The notes under the pieces are model-generated. The model was not told the DNA's origin, did no database searches, and saw nothing but the letters and a program-made list of their open reading frames with translations. A stretch of 25,325 nucleotides of DNA from the NCBI GenBank assembly GCA_964584775.1, contig CAZPBC010000025.1:1-25325 (forward strand), given 5' to 3'. The position numbers and the translations under genes were made by a program. Positions within the stretch are counted from its first letter, which is position 1; every line of letters starts with the position of its first letter. This document shows positions 7,380 through 15,526 of the stretch, one piece after another. The stretch is from CAZPBC01 sp964584775. Lineage in GTDB: Bacteria > Chlamydiota > Chlamydiia > Chlamydiales > SLFE01.

Positions 7380-8276
7380 TTATGAGCGTCTGATGTATCC
7401 AGCAGCCCAGGTAGCAGCGGTTACAGCTCCGCCAGCAGCGCTTGCAACTCCGCTAACAGCACTGACTGCACCCCAGGAAAGAGCTGCACCCGCCGCTCTT
7501 TTCGTCGCATAGGCGGCGCTAGTGGTCTTCCATGTGAGGTTCTGAACCTCCTTATCTACAACAAAGCCCTCTAGCTGGATCTCTTTTGCCGAAAGAACAA
7601 CGACGCGGAATTCCTCCTCCGTTCTGACAACGGCATAGAGAGTGTCTTTCGTCATTAAAGCGTACTCGATACGCTCAAAAGCGCGGAGTGGGAGCGCGAC
7701 GGGATAAACCTTCTCTGACACATTATTTACCACGAAAAGCTTCTCTTTCTTAGAGACCACCGTCGTCCAATGTAGAGAGCTAACAGCTTCAGCTGACAAC
7801 CCGAGGTCCATTAGATGAACAGAATCAGAATCAATCTGTTCGAAACCAAGGACGGTTCTTGTACAAGGGTCATCATACACTTTGTATTCCGAGATAGCGA
7901 ATTTTCCCTGCAATTTAAAGGGGTCATAACGAAACTTTTTACCAAATTCTTCTTTAGAGAGGCGCACAGGTTGATCTAGCTCATCCGTCGGAGCAACTCC
8001 ATTCCGCCAATAAGAGAATCTAGGGGGATGGAGAGCACCCTCTTCGATCGGAATCTCGAGAGATGTGCTACCTTCAACCCTTAATACAGAATTGTTTAGA
8101 TCTATCTTTAAAGGACACCCTGAAAGGGCTGCATATGGTTGACTCGATAAAGGAGTTGACTCTGACAATCTGGTCATCTCCTCTTCATCCTGCAGAATTT
8201 CATGAGCGTCTTCAAGTTCTGGCTTACTGGTTGGTCCTACAGACTGAGGTGCTCCATTTGGGGTAACATTTCTCAC
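7380..8276 (-). CDS. Unknown protein, paralogue of 6222-7181, with Gly/Ala-rich C-terminal tail
   Basis: A 298-residue protein, start GTG 8276, supported by AAGGAGAT four bases upstream. It is related along its central and C-terminal parts to the 319-residue protein downstream. The C-terminal 45 residues are strongly small-residue and hydrophobic (GAALSWGAVSAVSGVASAAG, then AATWAAGYIRRS), with a glycine-zipper look and a basic end; this could insert in a membrane. There is no signal peptide and no catalytic motif. It lies 77 bases after the ankyrin-SET stop on the same strand, so the two are probably co-transcribed. A role as a partner or fellow effector of the SET protein is inference from position. 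Confidence 0.75.
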   Translation of the reverse strand: MRNVTPNGAPQSVGPTSKPELEDAHEILQDEEEMTRLSESTPLSSQPYAALSGCPLKIDLNNSVLRVEGSTSLEIPIEEGALHPPRFSYWRNGVAPTDELDQPVRLSKEEFGKKFRYDPFKLQGKFAISEYKVYDDPCTRTVLGFEQIDSDSVHLMDLGLSAEAVSSLHWTTVVSKKEKLFVVNNVSEKVYPVALPLRAFERIEYALMTKDTLYAVVRTEEEFRVVVLSAKEIQLEGFVVDKEVQNLTWKTTSAAYATKRAAGAALSWGAVSAVSGVASAAGGAVTAATWAAGYIRRS

Positions 8277-8280
8277 GGTG

Positions 8281-8351
8281 ATCTCCTTATTATGTGAATG
8301 AGTGGAAAGGAGAATGGCAGGACAAAGTTAAGAAATTTTAAAGAAGAAGAA
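8281..8351 (-). repeat. Duplicated leader, copy 1 (between SET gene and the 298-residue protein)
   Basis: First copy of the 71-base leader, identical to 7186-7256 over its first 25 and last 28 bases. It fills nearly the whole gap between the SET stop codon (8354-8356) and the GTG start of the next gene, and holds that gene's ribosome binding site. Confidence 0.9.
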
Positions 8352-8353
8352 GA

Positions 8354-9937
8354 TTATGGGTATATTGCTGCCATAAAGGATTGCATGAGGTCTTCCGGAC
8401 TTTTTCTATTTTCTATCTCGTCCAAATCCTCAGACAATTGCTGCAACTGACTCGCACTTATATCAGTCCCACGTAAACCGTAGGTTTTAGGATACTTTAG
8501 AAGATTTAAACCCAGCTGGACATACCCCTTCTCAAAGGCGACTAGAAAAAATTGAATCAGATTTGGGTACCTTTCTCTATTCTCTGAGAGCTCTTTCATT
8601 TGCTCCTCAAAAAAGATAGATGAACCGTTTACATAAGTCAAAGGACACGGAAACTGCTTCAATTTTTGTAGAGCATCATATTGAATGACACCTTCCAAAA
8701 CGAGTTGAATATATACACTCGGCACATTTGCGACATATCCCAACCTTTGGAAATGATCAATCCTTGGATGCTTATACGTTAGACCAGACTTGACAATCTC
8801 CTCCCATAAAGCCCCAGCCTCCTCTCCGACCCTCGGGTGAGCTCTATAAAACTCTCGAAGAGCATCGGGTCGAAGTTCACGGCGCCGTACAGCAAAAATT
8901 TCGCTCGAAACTCTATTTCGTGAGTGAGATTCAGCTAAAATTCCAGAAGAAAAGCAATGAGTTCCATAATCAATACAAACTCTTTGACCAAGCTGTATCT
9001 CATCAGTCGCATAAACCATAGAAGCCATACTGACTCCACAAACACGTCGAACCTGAGGCATGATCGCATTGGGAAAACTAGAATCAATCACAGGACCGAA
9101 GTTCCTCATCTGTTCTCCATCTACGTAGGACCCATCGGGTGCATCGTTCACATGATCACTTACAGGTGCGTTAGAGCCTGGGACTAGATACTTTCCGCCA
9201 TACAGTGTTAAAAACTCTCCTGCCTTAATCACCCTCCTTGCAACGACCGTATACCCTCTGGTTTCTGGACTTTTTTTGAGTGCGATAGGGAGATCTCGAG
9301 TGGAAACTCGAAACTTCTGCCTGTATTTCCCTCCATCTCCAAAATGCGATAAATCGAGCTCTGGACGGGGTTTTGACCAGAGAGTTACGGTCTCTGAGAG
9401 TGTGCTATAGAAGGGGTGCACGAAGAATGCTCTGGTCAACTGAGCAAAATCTTTTCGAGAAATCAGCTTTTCTGAGCCATCTTCGTTGATCAGGGGAATT
9501 TCAGGTTCTTCACTCATTAGCTTTGGGTAAAGGATCTGCTCAAGATCTTGTGGTGTTCCGCCGAGGTCATTTTCGACAGTGTCACTTGCACCCGCCTGTT
9601 GAAGCACTTTCATCATCACCTGGTTACCGATCGCAGCGGCAAAGTGCATCGCTGTCCATCCGCGGGAGTCCGCAGCGTCTAGGTCGATCCCCTCACTCCC
9701 AACGAGCAACTCAACGGCCTTTTCTGAACCGCCCATCACGGCCAGGTGGAGTGGTGTGAGTTTTCTGGGGGCGAGCTTTTGATTCCAACCCAAAGTGGAT
9801 AGACGAGACCTCATCGCATCAACTTGACCATCTAAAGCCAAACGGTGAGGTGAGGGCTGCTTCTTGTTCTTTCTCTGATTTTTAGTCAGGGCCGGTGGGA
9901 CTTCCGGCTCAACGAGGGTTCGAAATGTAATATTCAT
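8354..9937 (-). CDS. Ankyrin-repeat/SET-domain protein, candidate host-directed lysine methyltransferase
   Basis: A 527-residue protein without signal peptide. The N-terminus is basic (RKNKKQPSPHR). Ankyrin repeats lie at about 60-130 (TPLHLAVMGGSEKAVELLV, then GWTAMHFAAAIGNQVMMKVL). The SET domain spans about 227-326: RGYTVVARRVIKAGEFLTLYGGKY holds the SAM-binding start, NFGPVIDSSFPNA at 279-291 stands where SET proteins usually have a NHSxxPN motif, and VCIDYG carries the catalytic-type Tyr324. The His of the usual motif is replaced, but Pro-Asn and the Tyr remain. The rest (about 340-527) is alpha-helical and unrecognised. Ankyrin plus SET is a eukaryote-like pairing known from Legionella effectors; chlamydiae also secrete a SET protein. 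Effector status and histone targeting are inferred. No strong ribosome binding site is seen. Confidence 0.85.
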   Translation of the reverse strand: MNITFRTLVEPEVPPALTKNQRKNKKQPSPHRLALDGQVDAMRSRLSTLGWNQKLAPRKLTPLHLAVMGGSEKAVELLVGSEGIDLDAADSRGWTAMHFAAAIGNQVMMKVLQQAGASDTVENDLGGTPQDLEQILYPKLMSEEPEIPLINEDGSEKLISRKDFAQLTRAFFVHPFYSTLSETVTLWSKPRPELDLSHFGDGGKYRQKFRVSTRDLPIALKKSPETRGYTVVARRVIKAGEFLTLYGGKYLVPGSNAPVSDHVNDAPDGSYVDGEQMRNFGPVIDSSFPNAIMPQVRRVCGVSMASMVYATDEIQLGQRVCIDYGTHCFSSGILAESHSRNRVSSEIFAVRRRELRPDALREFYRAHPRVGEEAGALWEEIVKSGLTYKHPRIDHFQRLGYVANVPSVYIQLVLEGVIQYDALQKLKQFPCPLTYVNGSSIFFEEQMKELSENRERYPNLIQFFLVAFEKGYVQLGLNLLKYPKTYGLRGTDISASQLQQLSEDLDEIENRKSPEDLMQSFMAAIYP

Positions 9938-9975
9938 GGTAAGGATTTTATCGGGTTAAGATTAAGGTTGCTGCA

Positions 9976-10422
9976 TTATTGAATTTTAGCTTTAAGGTCG
10001 CCGTTGGAGTAGAAATCGTGCTCAAACTCCAGGAGGAAGCCGCCACCCTTTTTTACCCCTTGGTTGGGTAGGGGCTGGATCGTTAGGTGCTCAGCGAGGA
10101 GGTAGATAGAGGGAGCGTGACCCACGATGAGAAGAGGGGTGGCGGGGTCGTTTTCAATCAGAGCTGCGACATGGCTCACATCCTGGTCAGCGAGGGCCTT
10201 TTCAAAAACAAAATCAGCATGCGCGACCGATTGAATGATCTGTGCCGTCTGCTGGGCGCGAAGCAGAGGCGAGCAAAGGATTTTTTTAGGGAGGAGGTCA
10301 AGATGGATGAGTTGGTCACGGACCTTTTCGATCTGCTCAATCCCCTTTTCTGTGAGGATCGGTTCTTTATTCAGTGTTGTGGCGGCGGCATCGCCGTGTC
10401 GTAGTAGGATTAACTTTTTCAT
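9976..10422 (-). CDS. sixA: SixA-type histidine phosphatase
   Basis: A 148-residue cytoplasmic protein of the histidine phosphatase superfamily, short form. The catalytic LLRHG is at 6-10, with His9 as the phospho-acceptor. KILCSPLLRAQQTAQII at 47-63 supplies the second Arg (Arg55), and IVGHAPS at 99-105 the second catalytic His (His102). The length suits SixA, which dephosphorylates His-containing phosphotransfer proteins; other small phosphatases look similar, so the substrate is uncertain. Its ATG overlaps the TGA of the helicase gene (ATGA), implying translational coupling. Confidence 0.85.
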   Translation of the reverse strand: MKKLILLRHGDAAATTLNKEPILTEKGIEQIEKVRDQLIHLDLLPKKILCSPLLRAQQTAQIIQSVAHADFVFEKALADQDVSHVAALIENDPATPLLIVGHAPSIYLLAEHLTIQPLPNQGVKKGGGFLLEFEHDFYSNGDLKAKIQ

Positions 10423-12575
10423 CTTCTAGATTTATAGAATTCTGTGAGGGTTTCCTTCAACCCCAGCCTATCGTCGGAGGCAAGGGCAATTTCAGGGAGG
10501 CTATTGAGGAAGGTCCTTCCGTACGATTTTTTAGTGATACGGGGATCTAGGACAACAACAGCGCCTCGGTCCTTCCGGTTGCGGATGAGCCGCCCAAAGC
10601 CTTGTTTAAACTTCAGTGTGGCGATCGGAAGAGCGAGCTGACGGAAGCTGTCACCTCCACCGCGTGTGACCCACTCGCTCTTTGCGGAGAAGATCGGATC
10701 GGAGGGAGCTCGGAAAGGGAGCTTAACGAGGATGACCAGGCGGAGTTTATCGCCAGCGACATCGATGCCTTCCCAGAAGGAGTCGGTACCAAAGAGCACG
10801 GGTTTCGTTTTGGAGAGGTAGTCATTCAAAAGGGAGGTGCGGTCACCGCTTCCCTGCAAAAAGAGAGAGTACTTTTCTTTTGTGAGCTGCTCTTCAACCT
10901 GGCGGTAGACGGCGTGCATCATTGAGTAGGAGGTGAACAGCACAAAAGCCCCGCCTCGGCTCGCACGGATGGAGTCGAGGATGCTTGCAGTCGCTCTCTT
11001 GAGAAAATCTGGATGAGAGGGCTCGGGAAACTGATTCGTCACAAAAAGAAGCGCTTGCTTTTTGTAGTTGAAGGGAGAAGGGTAGATCCGTTCGATCACC
11101 TCTTTTCCAAGAGAGGCATCGATCCCTAGCCGTTCTTTCATGAACGAAAAGTTGGATTCGGTCGCAAGGGTAGCGGAGAGCAATACAGAGGTCTTCATCT
11201 CTGAAAAGAGGATGCGCTTGAGATCATCGGCGATGTTGAGGTAGGAGATGTTCATCGAGATATGGACAAAACCGTGGATCTCTTTACGGTCGAGCCAGAA
11301 CACCTCCTCTTCCGCTTCATCGCGGTCGAGGATCTCGTGAATGACCTCAGAAAACTTAACCAATCTGCCTGCGTGGGCTTTCAAGTCGAAGAGGGTTCCA
11401 TCGAGGTCATTTAAACTTTCTTGCTTCGTCTCTTTCACCACCTCTTCAATTTTTCTTGCAAAACCACTGAGTTCACGGGCAAAAGATTTTCCCTCCTCCT
11501 CTAGCTCTTTCCAATTAGGGTGGGTGCGGAACTCTTTTTTCAAACGCACACGGCCGTCATCATTTTTACGGAAGACCTGTTCGTAGAAGAGCGCAAGCTG
11601 GTCAAAGAAGACGTTCATATGGAGGAGAAGCTCTTTACGCAGGAGAGGAAGTTCATCAGCGACACGTTTGTAGAGCGCTTTTAGGGAGTCAGAGGAATGG
11701 GTTCCCATCGCTTTCACGAGTTGGCCTTTTAAGAGCTGAAGTTTCCCCGTCTTAGTTGGCTCCTTTTCTGTGGCAATGGCACCTAAAGTCTTTAGAATCG
11801 CCGTTCTCGAAACGGATTTAGAAAAGAACTCTGAGGCCACATCTTCGAGGTGGTGCGCCTCGTCGACAATGAGGTGAGAGTAGGGAGGCAGCACGCCTCC
11901 CCCCTCTTCTCCTTCTTGATCGAGCTTCACCGCGAGGTCTGCAGAAAGCAGGTGGTGGTTAGCGATCATGAGGTCAGCCTGCTTTGCTTTTTCGCGAGCG
12001 TTGAAGAAGAAACACTCTTGGTAGTAGGGACACTTTGCGTAAGAGCAGCTCTCCGATTCGCAAGCAACCTTTTCCCATGTGGAGCTAGAGGCAATGACAG
12101 GCAGGTCTGACTTGGAGCCATCTTTCGTCTTTCTCGACCAGGTCTCAATCTCTTGGAGTGTTTCGAGGTCGTCGTCGTTGAAAAGAGAAGCCGTTTGGAG
12201 AGTGTCTTCCATTTTGCGGAGGCAGAGATAATTCCCCATGCCTTTCACTAAGACCGCTTTCACGGGACGGCCGATCAACTTTGAAATGAGAGGGATCTCT
12301 TTTTGAAGGATCTGTTGTTGGAGGGCGATCGTCTTCGTTGTGATTAGAATCCTTTCCCCTGTTTCAAGGGCGTAGAGAACCGCAGGAAGGAGGTAGGCAA
12401 GACTCTTTCCTGTACCGGTCGCCGCTTCAATCAAAGCGATCGACTTTTCTCGAAAAGCGGTCGTCACATCCTCAGCCATTTTAATCTGAGAGGTGCGCTC
12501 TTCGAAGGTGGGAAGGAGAGTTTTAAGAGGGCCGTCGGAGGTGAGGTAGGAGGTGACCTCCTCGGGCGTCGCCAT
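10419..12575 (-). CDS. dinG: DinG/XPD-family iron-sulfur DNA helicase
   Basis: A 718-residue superfamily 2 helicase; DinG-type enzymes unwind DNA 5' to 3' and handle R-loops and damaged forks. Walker A is AATGTGKS at 51-58. The family's iron-sulfur ligands appear as Cys118 (NYLCLR), Cys177, Cys182 and Cys188 (SCSYAKCPYYQEC), with an extra Cys172. The DEAH box is LIVDEAHH at 235-242. Later motifs are LLSATLA, FGTDSFWEGIDVAG (motif V type) and QGFGRLIRNRKDRG (motif VI). The length and order are those of DinG without an exonuclease domain. The start at ATG 12575 lies 5 bases after the rpoD stop, and the GAAGAG at the end of rpoD may serve as ribosome binding site, so the three genes look like one operon. 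Confidence 0.93.
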   Translation of the reverse strand: MATPEEVTSYLTSDGPLKTLLPTFEERTSQIKMAEDVTTAFREKSIALIEAATGTGKSLAYLLPAVLYALETGERILITTKTIALQQQILQKEIPLISKLIGRPVKAVLVKGMGNYLCLRKMEDTLQTASLFNDDDLETLQEIETWSRKTKDGSKSDLPVIASSSTWEKVACESESCSYAKCPYYQECFFFNAREKAKQADLMIANHHLLSADLAVKLDQEGEEGGGVLPPYSHLIVDEAHHLEDVASEFFSKSVSRTAILKTLGAIATEKEPTKTGKLQLLKGQLVKAMGTHSSDSLKALYKRVADELPLLRKELLLHMNVFFDQLALFYEQVFRKNDDGRVRLKKEFRTHPNWKELEEEGKSFARELSGFARKIEEVVKETKQESLNDLDGTLFDLKAHAGRLVKFSEVIHEILDRDEAEEEVFWLDRKEIHGFVHISMNISYLNIADDLKRILFSEMKTSVLLSATLATESNFSFMKERLGIDASLGKEVIERIYPSPFNYKKQALLFVTNQFPEPSHPDFLKRATASILDSIRASRGGAFVLFTSYSMMHAVYRQVEEQLTKEKYSLFLQGSGDRTSLLNDYLSKTKPVLFGTDSFWEGIDVAGDKLRLVILVKLPFRAPSDPIFSAKSEWVTRGGGDSFRQLALPIATLKFKQGFGRLIRNRKDRGAVVVLDPRITKKSYGRTFLNSLPEIALASDDRLGLKETLTEFYKSRR

Positions 12576-12580
12576 AGAAA

Positions 12581-14245
12581 TTACTCTTCTTCGAGGAAGT
12601 CTAAGAAAGATTTAAGGCGCTTCGACCGTGTCGGGTGACGCATCTTACGGAGCGCTTTCGCCTCGATCTGACGGATCCTCTCACGGGTGACGTTGAACTC
12701 GACGCCCACCTCTTCGAGGGTCTTGGGTTTACCGTCGGCAAGGCCAAAGCGTTGGATCAGGACTTTGCGTTCCCGGTCAGAGAGAGTTTCGAGGACCTCA
12801 GTCATCATGTCTTTGAGGATGCTATAGCCCGTCGCTTCAGACGGCGAGTCGGCAGAGGTGTCTTCGAGGAAGTCTCCAAATTGACTTTCTCCCCCATCTC
12901 CCACTTCTGCTTGAAGAGAGATCGGGTGCTGAGCAATTTTGTAGATTTCACGGACACGGTCAGCTGTGATGCCGAGCTCTTCGGCGAGCTCTTCAGGGGT
13001 CGGCTCACGTCCCGTCTCCATCATGAGCTTCTTCGCACCGCGGAGGACTTTGTTGATCGTCTCGATCATGTGAACAGGGATACGGATCGTACGCGCTTGG
13101 TCCGCGATTGCACGGGTCACGGCTTGGCGGATCCACCAGGTCGCATAGGTCGAAAACTTGTAACCACGGCGGTATTCGAACTTCTCAACCGCTTTCATGA
13201 GCCCCATGTTTCCTTCTTGGATCAAGTCGAGGAAGGAGAGACCGCGGTTGGTGTACTTTTTCGCAATAGAGATCACAAGACGGAGGTTAGACTCGACCAT
13301 CTCGCGCTTCGCTTCTTGAGCCTTGTCCATCCAGCGGTGGAGCATCCGTACGTCTTTCTTGAATTCATCGAGGGTGCGTCCCGCTGCGAGCTCTTTTTTC
13401 TTGAGCTTCGTCTTCGCTGCACGGAGTTTATCTGCAGCAAAACGGTTTTTCTCTGCACGTGGGGTCAGCTCTTTGATCTCGCGCTCAAGGTCAAGGAAAC
13501 GGTTATACGATTGAAGAATCACTTCACCAAAATCTTCGATGATATTGGGTCGTAGGTGGAGGTGGCGGAGGTAAGCCTGTGTACGGATACGGCACTTCTC
13601 GACATCTTCAAGAAGTTTGGCAGCCTGTGTCTTCTTGAGTTTGGGATTATCCAGTTGTAGGAAAAGCTCTTCAAGAGCCTGATCTTCTTTTCTGAGAAGC
13701 TCTGCGAGTTTAGGCAGCTTGCGCATGTACTCGCTTTTGTTCGAAACCACCTTTTCTAGGATACACTTATCAAAACGCTCTTTCCCAGCCACGAGGTAGT
13801 TGGAAATGGCGATCGCTTCAAACGCCGAGTAGCGGAAGCGCATGATGATCTTCTCGACCTGCTGCTGTCCTTTCTCGATCCGTTTCGAAATCTCGACTTC
13901 CTCTTCACGAGAGAGAAGAGGAACCGATCCCATCTCTTTGAGATACATACGAACAGGGTCGTCCGGTGTCCCCTCAGAACGTTTCGGAATCGCTTCAAGC
14001 TCTTTGGCTTCTTTCTTGCGCTCTTTCTGTTTTTCAACTTCAGACTGGTTGAGGATCTGAATGTCCATTCCCGACAGGAACATCAACACCTGGTCGATCA
14101 TATCGGGAGAGTCGAAGGTCATCGGGAGGATATCATTGATCTCCTCGTATGTGATGAAACCTTGATCTTTGGCAATCATCACCAGCTCGTCAATTTTCTG
14201 CTGATGTTGCGGAGTGAATTGATTTTTATTGTCGGTCTTGGCCAT
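12581..14245 (-). CDS. rpoD: Primary sigma factor RpoD (chlamydial sigma-66 type)
   Basis: A 554-residue housekeeping sigma-70. The N-terminal part (AKDQGFITYEEINDILP) and the segment KKEAKELEAIPKRSEGTPDD are very close to sigma-66 of Chlamydia and are the best taxonomic marker here. Region 1.2 is DDPVRMYLKEMGSVPLLSRE. Region 2 runs from NLRLVISIAKKYTNRGLSFL through YKFSTYATWWIRQAVTRAIA. Region 3 follows (TPEELAEELGITADRVREI). Region 4.2 is TLEEVGVEFNVTRERIRQIE with the helix-turn-helix. The acidic region 1.1 is short, as in Chlamydia. It heads a leftward operon with dinG and sixA and is divergent from the aminotransferase gene. Confidence 0.98.
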   Translation of the reverse strand: MAKTDNKNQFTPQHQQKIDELVMIAKDQGFITYEEINDILPMTFDSPDMIDQVLMFLSGMDIQILNQSEVEKQKERKKEAKELEAIPKRSEGTPDDPVRMYLKEMGSVPLLSREEEVEISKRIEKGQQQVEKIIMRFRYSAFEAIAISNYLVAGKERFDKCILEKVVSNKSEYMRKLPKLAELLRKEDQALEELFLQLDNPKLKKTQAAKLLEDVEKCRIRTQAYLRHLHLRPNIIEDFGEVILQSYNRFLDLEREIKELTPRAEKNRFAADKLRAAKTKLKKKELAAGRTLDEFKKDVRMLHRWMDKAQEAKREMVESNLRLVISIAKKYTNRGLSFLDLIQEGNMGLMKAVEKFEYRRGYKFSTYATWWIRQAVTRAIADQARTIRIPVHMIETINKVLRGAKKLMMETGREPTPEELAEELGITADRVREIYKIAQHPISLQAEVGDGGESQFGDFLEDTSADSPSEATGYSILKDMMTEVLETLSDRERKVLIQRFGLADGKPKTLEEVGVEFNVTRERIRQIEAKALRKMRHPTRSKRLKSFLDFLEEE

Positions 14246-14300
14246 TCTTAAGAAACTTCGTGAAACTAATGCCGATTACAAAAAAGATTTAAGCAGTAAC

Positions 14301-14329
14301 ATCATTGATAATGAGTGGGTTTTTGTCAA
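14301..14329 (-). promoter_or_regulatory. Probable rpoD promoter
   Basis: On the minus strand a perfect TTGACA (14324-14329) is followed after 17 bases by AATGAT (14301-14306), which matches the -10 consensus at 4 of 6 positions. It lies about 55 bases before the rpoD start codon in the only gap upstream of that operon. For the divergent aminotransferase gene I see no equally good promoter. Confidence 0.5.
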
Positions 14330-14365
14330 CATTGCCCCTTATTTTACTTTTTCTCAAGAAAATTC

Positions 14366-15526
14366 ATGAATCCTTTTTCAAAGCTCACTCTTCAACCCGA
14401 TGACCCGATTTTGAAACTCGGTGTTGCCTTCCGGGCCGATCCACGTCCCGAGAAAGTCAACCTCGGTATCGGCGCCTACCGCAATTCCAAAGGCGAAGGG
14501 ATCGTCTTAAAATCGGTAAAAAGTGCTGAAAATCAGATACTTAAAGATGAAACCAACAAAGATTACCTGCCGATGGTCGGCGATCTGGGCTTTCTCAAGG
14601 CCGCTGAAAAGCTGATCTTTGGTGAGGAGGACCTCCCTCTAGCCTCCGTCCAAACGATCGGAGGGTCAGGCGCGCTCTACCTAACCTCCTGCCTTCTGCA
14701 GCGCGCAAAAACAACCCCCCTTCTTTACGTCTCTGACCCGACCTGGTCCCCCCATTACAAACTCTTCCTGCCCCGCGGCTTCCAGATGGAGACCTACCCC
14801 TACATCGACCGCACCGCGCTTTTTGAGACGTTGGAAAAAGCAGAAAAAGGCTCTCTTCTTCTCCTCCACGCCGTCTGCCACAACCCCACCGGCGTCGATT
14901 TAACAAGAGAGGAGTGGGAGCGGCTCGCCCATCTTGCGAAGGAGCGGAGCCTCTTTCCCATCATCGATATGGCCTATCTTGGACTGGGTGTGAATCTCGA
15001 TGAGGACGCCAATGGCCCTCGCCTCTTTTTAAAAAAGGGCCTGCGCTTCGCACTCTGTACCTCCTTTTCTAAAAACTTGGGCCTCTACGGTGAGAGGCTG
15101 GGCTGCTTGTCGATCGTCGCACCCGATCAAGAGGAGCGCAAAATTCTCCTCTCCCACCTCAAACAGATCATCCGATCGACCTACGGCTCCCCTTCCCGCC
15201 ATGGCTCCTCCATCGCGAAATACGTCCTCACCGACCCCACACTCCGCCAAGAGTGGGAGGAGGAGATCGCAGAGATGAGAGAGCGCATTCATGAAATGAG
15301 AAAAGCGCTTTACCAAGAGCTACACACCGCTTTTCCGAATAGAGATTTCAGCACTCTAGAAAAAGGACAAGGCCTCTTCACTCTTCTTCCTCTGAGTAAA
15401 GAGCAGGTGGAGTGGTTGATCCAAGAAAAGGGCATCTACCTCGTCTCGTCGGGGCGGATCAATGTCGCTGGACTCACTCATGACAACCTCCCCTACGTCA
15501 TACAAGCTCTCCGCGAGGTGTTATGA
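14366..15526 (+). CDS. tyrB: Aromatic amino acid/aspartate aminotransferase
   Basis: A 386-residue PLP enzyme of the aspartate/aromatic aminotransferase family (class I, TyrB/AspC type), moving amino groups between aspartate or aromatic amino acids and 2-oxoglutarate. I start at ATG 14366 (MNPFSKLTLQPDDPILKLG) because the family begins this way; the earlier ATG at 14315 adds an unrelated stretch. Seen motifs: VNLGIGAYRNSKGE, GGSGALYLT (cofactor phosphate), PTWSPHYKLF, HNPTGVDLTREEW, DMAYLGLG, and the PLP-lysine site TSFSKNLGLYGERLG. The C-terminal YLVSSGRINVAGL carries the carboxylate-binding Arg. Substrate preference cannot be told from sequence. The stop overlaps the mreC start by 4 bases (ATGA), the same neighbour order as in Chlamydia. 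Confidence 0.9.
   Translation: MNPFSKLTLQPDDPILKLGVAFRADPRPEKVNLGIGAYRNSKGEGIVLKSVKSAENQILKDETNKDYLPMVGDLGFLKAAEKLIFGEEDLPLASVQTIGGSGALYLTSCLLQRAKTTPLLYVSDPTWSPHYKLFLPRGFQMETYPYIDRTALFETLEKAEKGSLLLLHAVCHNPTGVDLTREEWERLAHLAKERSLFPIIDMAYLGLGVNLDEDANGPRLFLKKGLRFALCTSFSKNLGLYGERLGCLSIVAPDQEERKILLSHLKQIIRSTYGSPSRHGSSIAKYVLTDPTLRQEWEEEIAEMRERIHEMRKALYQELHTAFPNRDFSTLEKGQGLFTLLPLSKEQVEWLIQEKGIYLVSSGRINVAGLTHDNLPYVIQALREVL

Noticed and set aside
12635..13555. 306-codon open frame on the plus strand
   Set aside because: It lies fully antisense to rpoD, whose motifs are unmistakable; the frame is a by-product of rpoD codon use.
14323..14351. Plus-strand promoter for the aminotransferase using TTGTCA
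   Set aside because: The best -10 candidates at the right spacing match only 2-3 of 6 positions, and the -35 is the overlap of the better minus-strand promoter.
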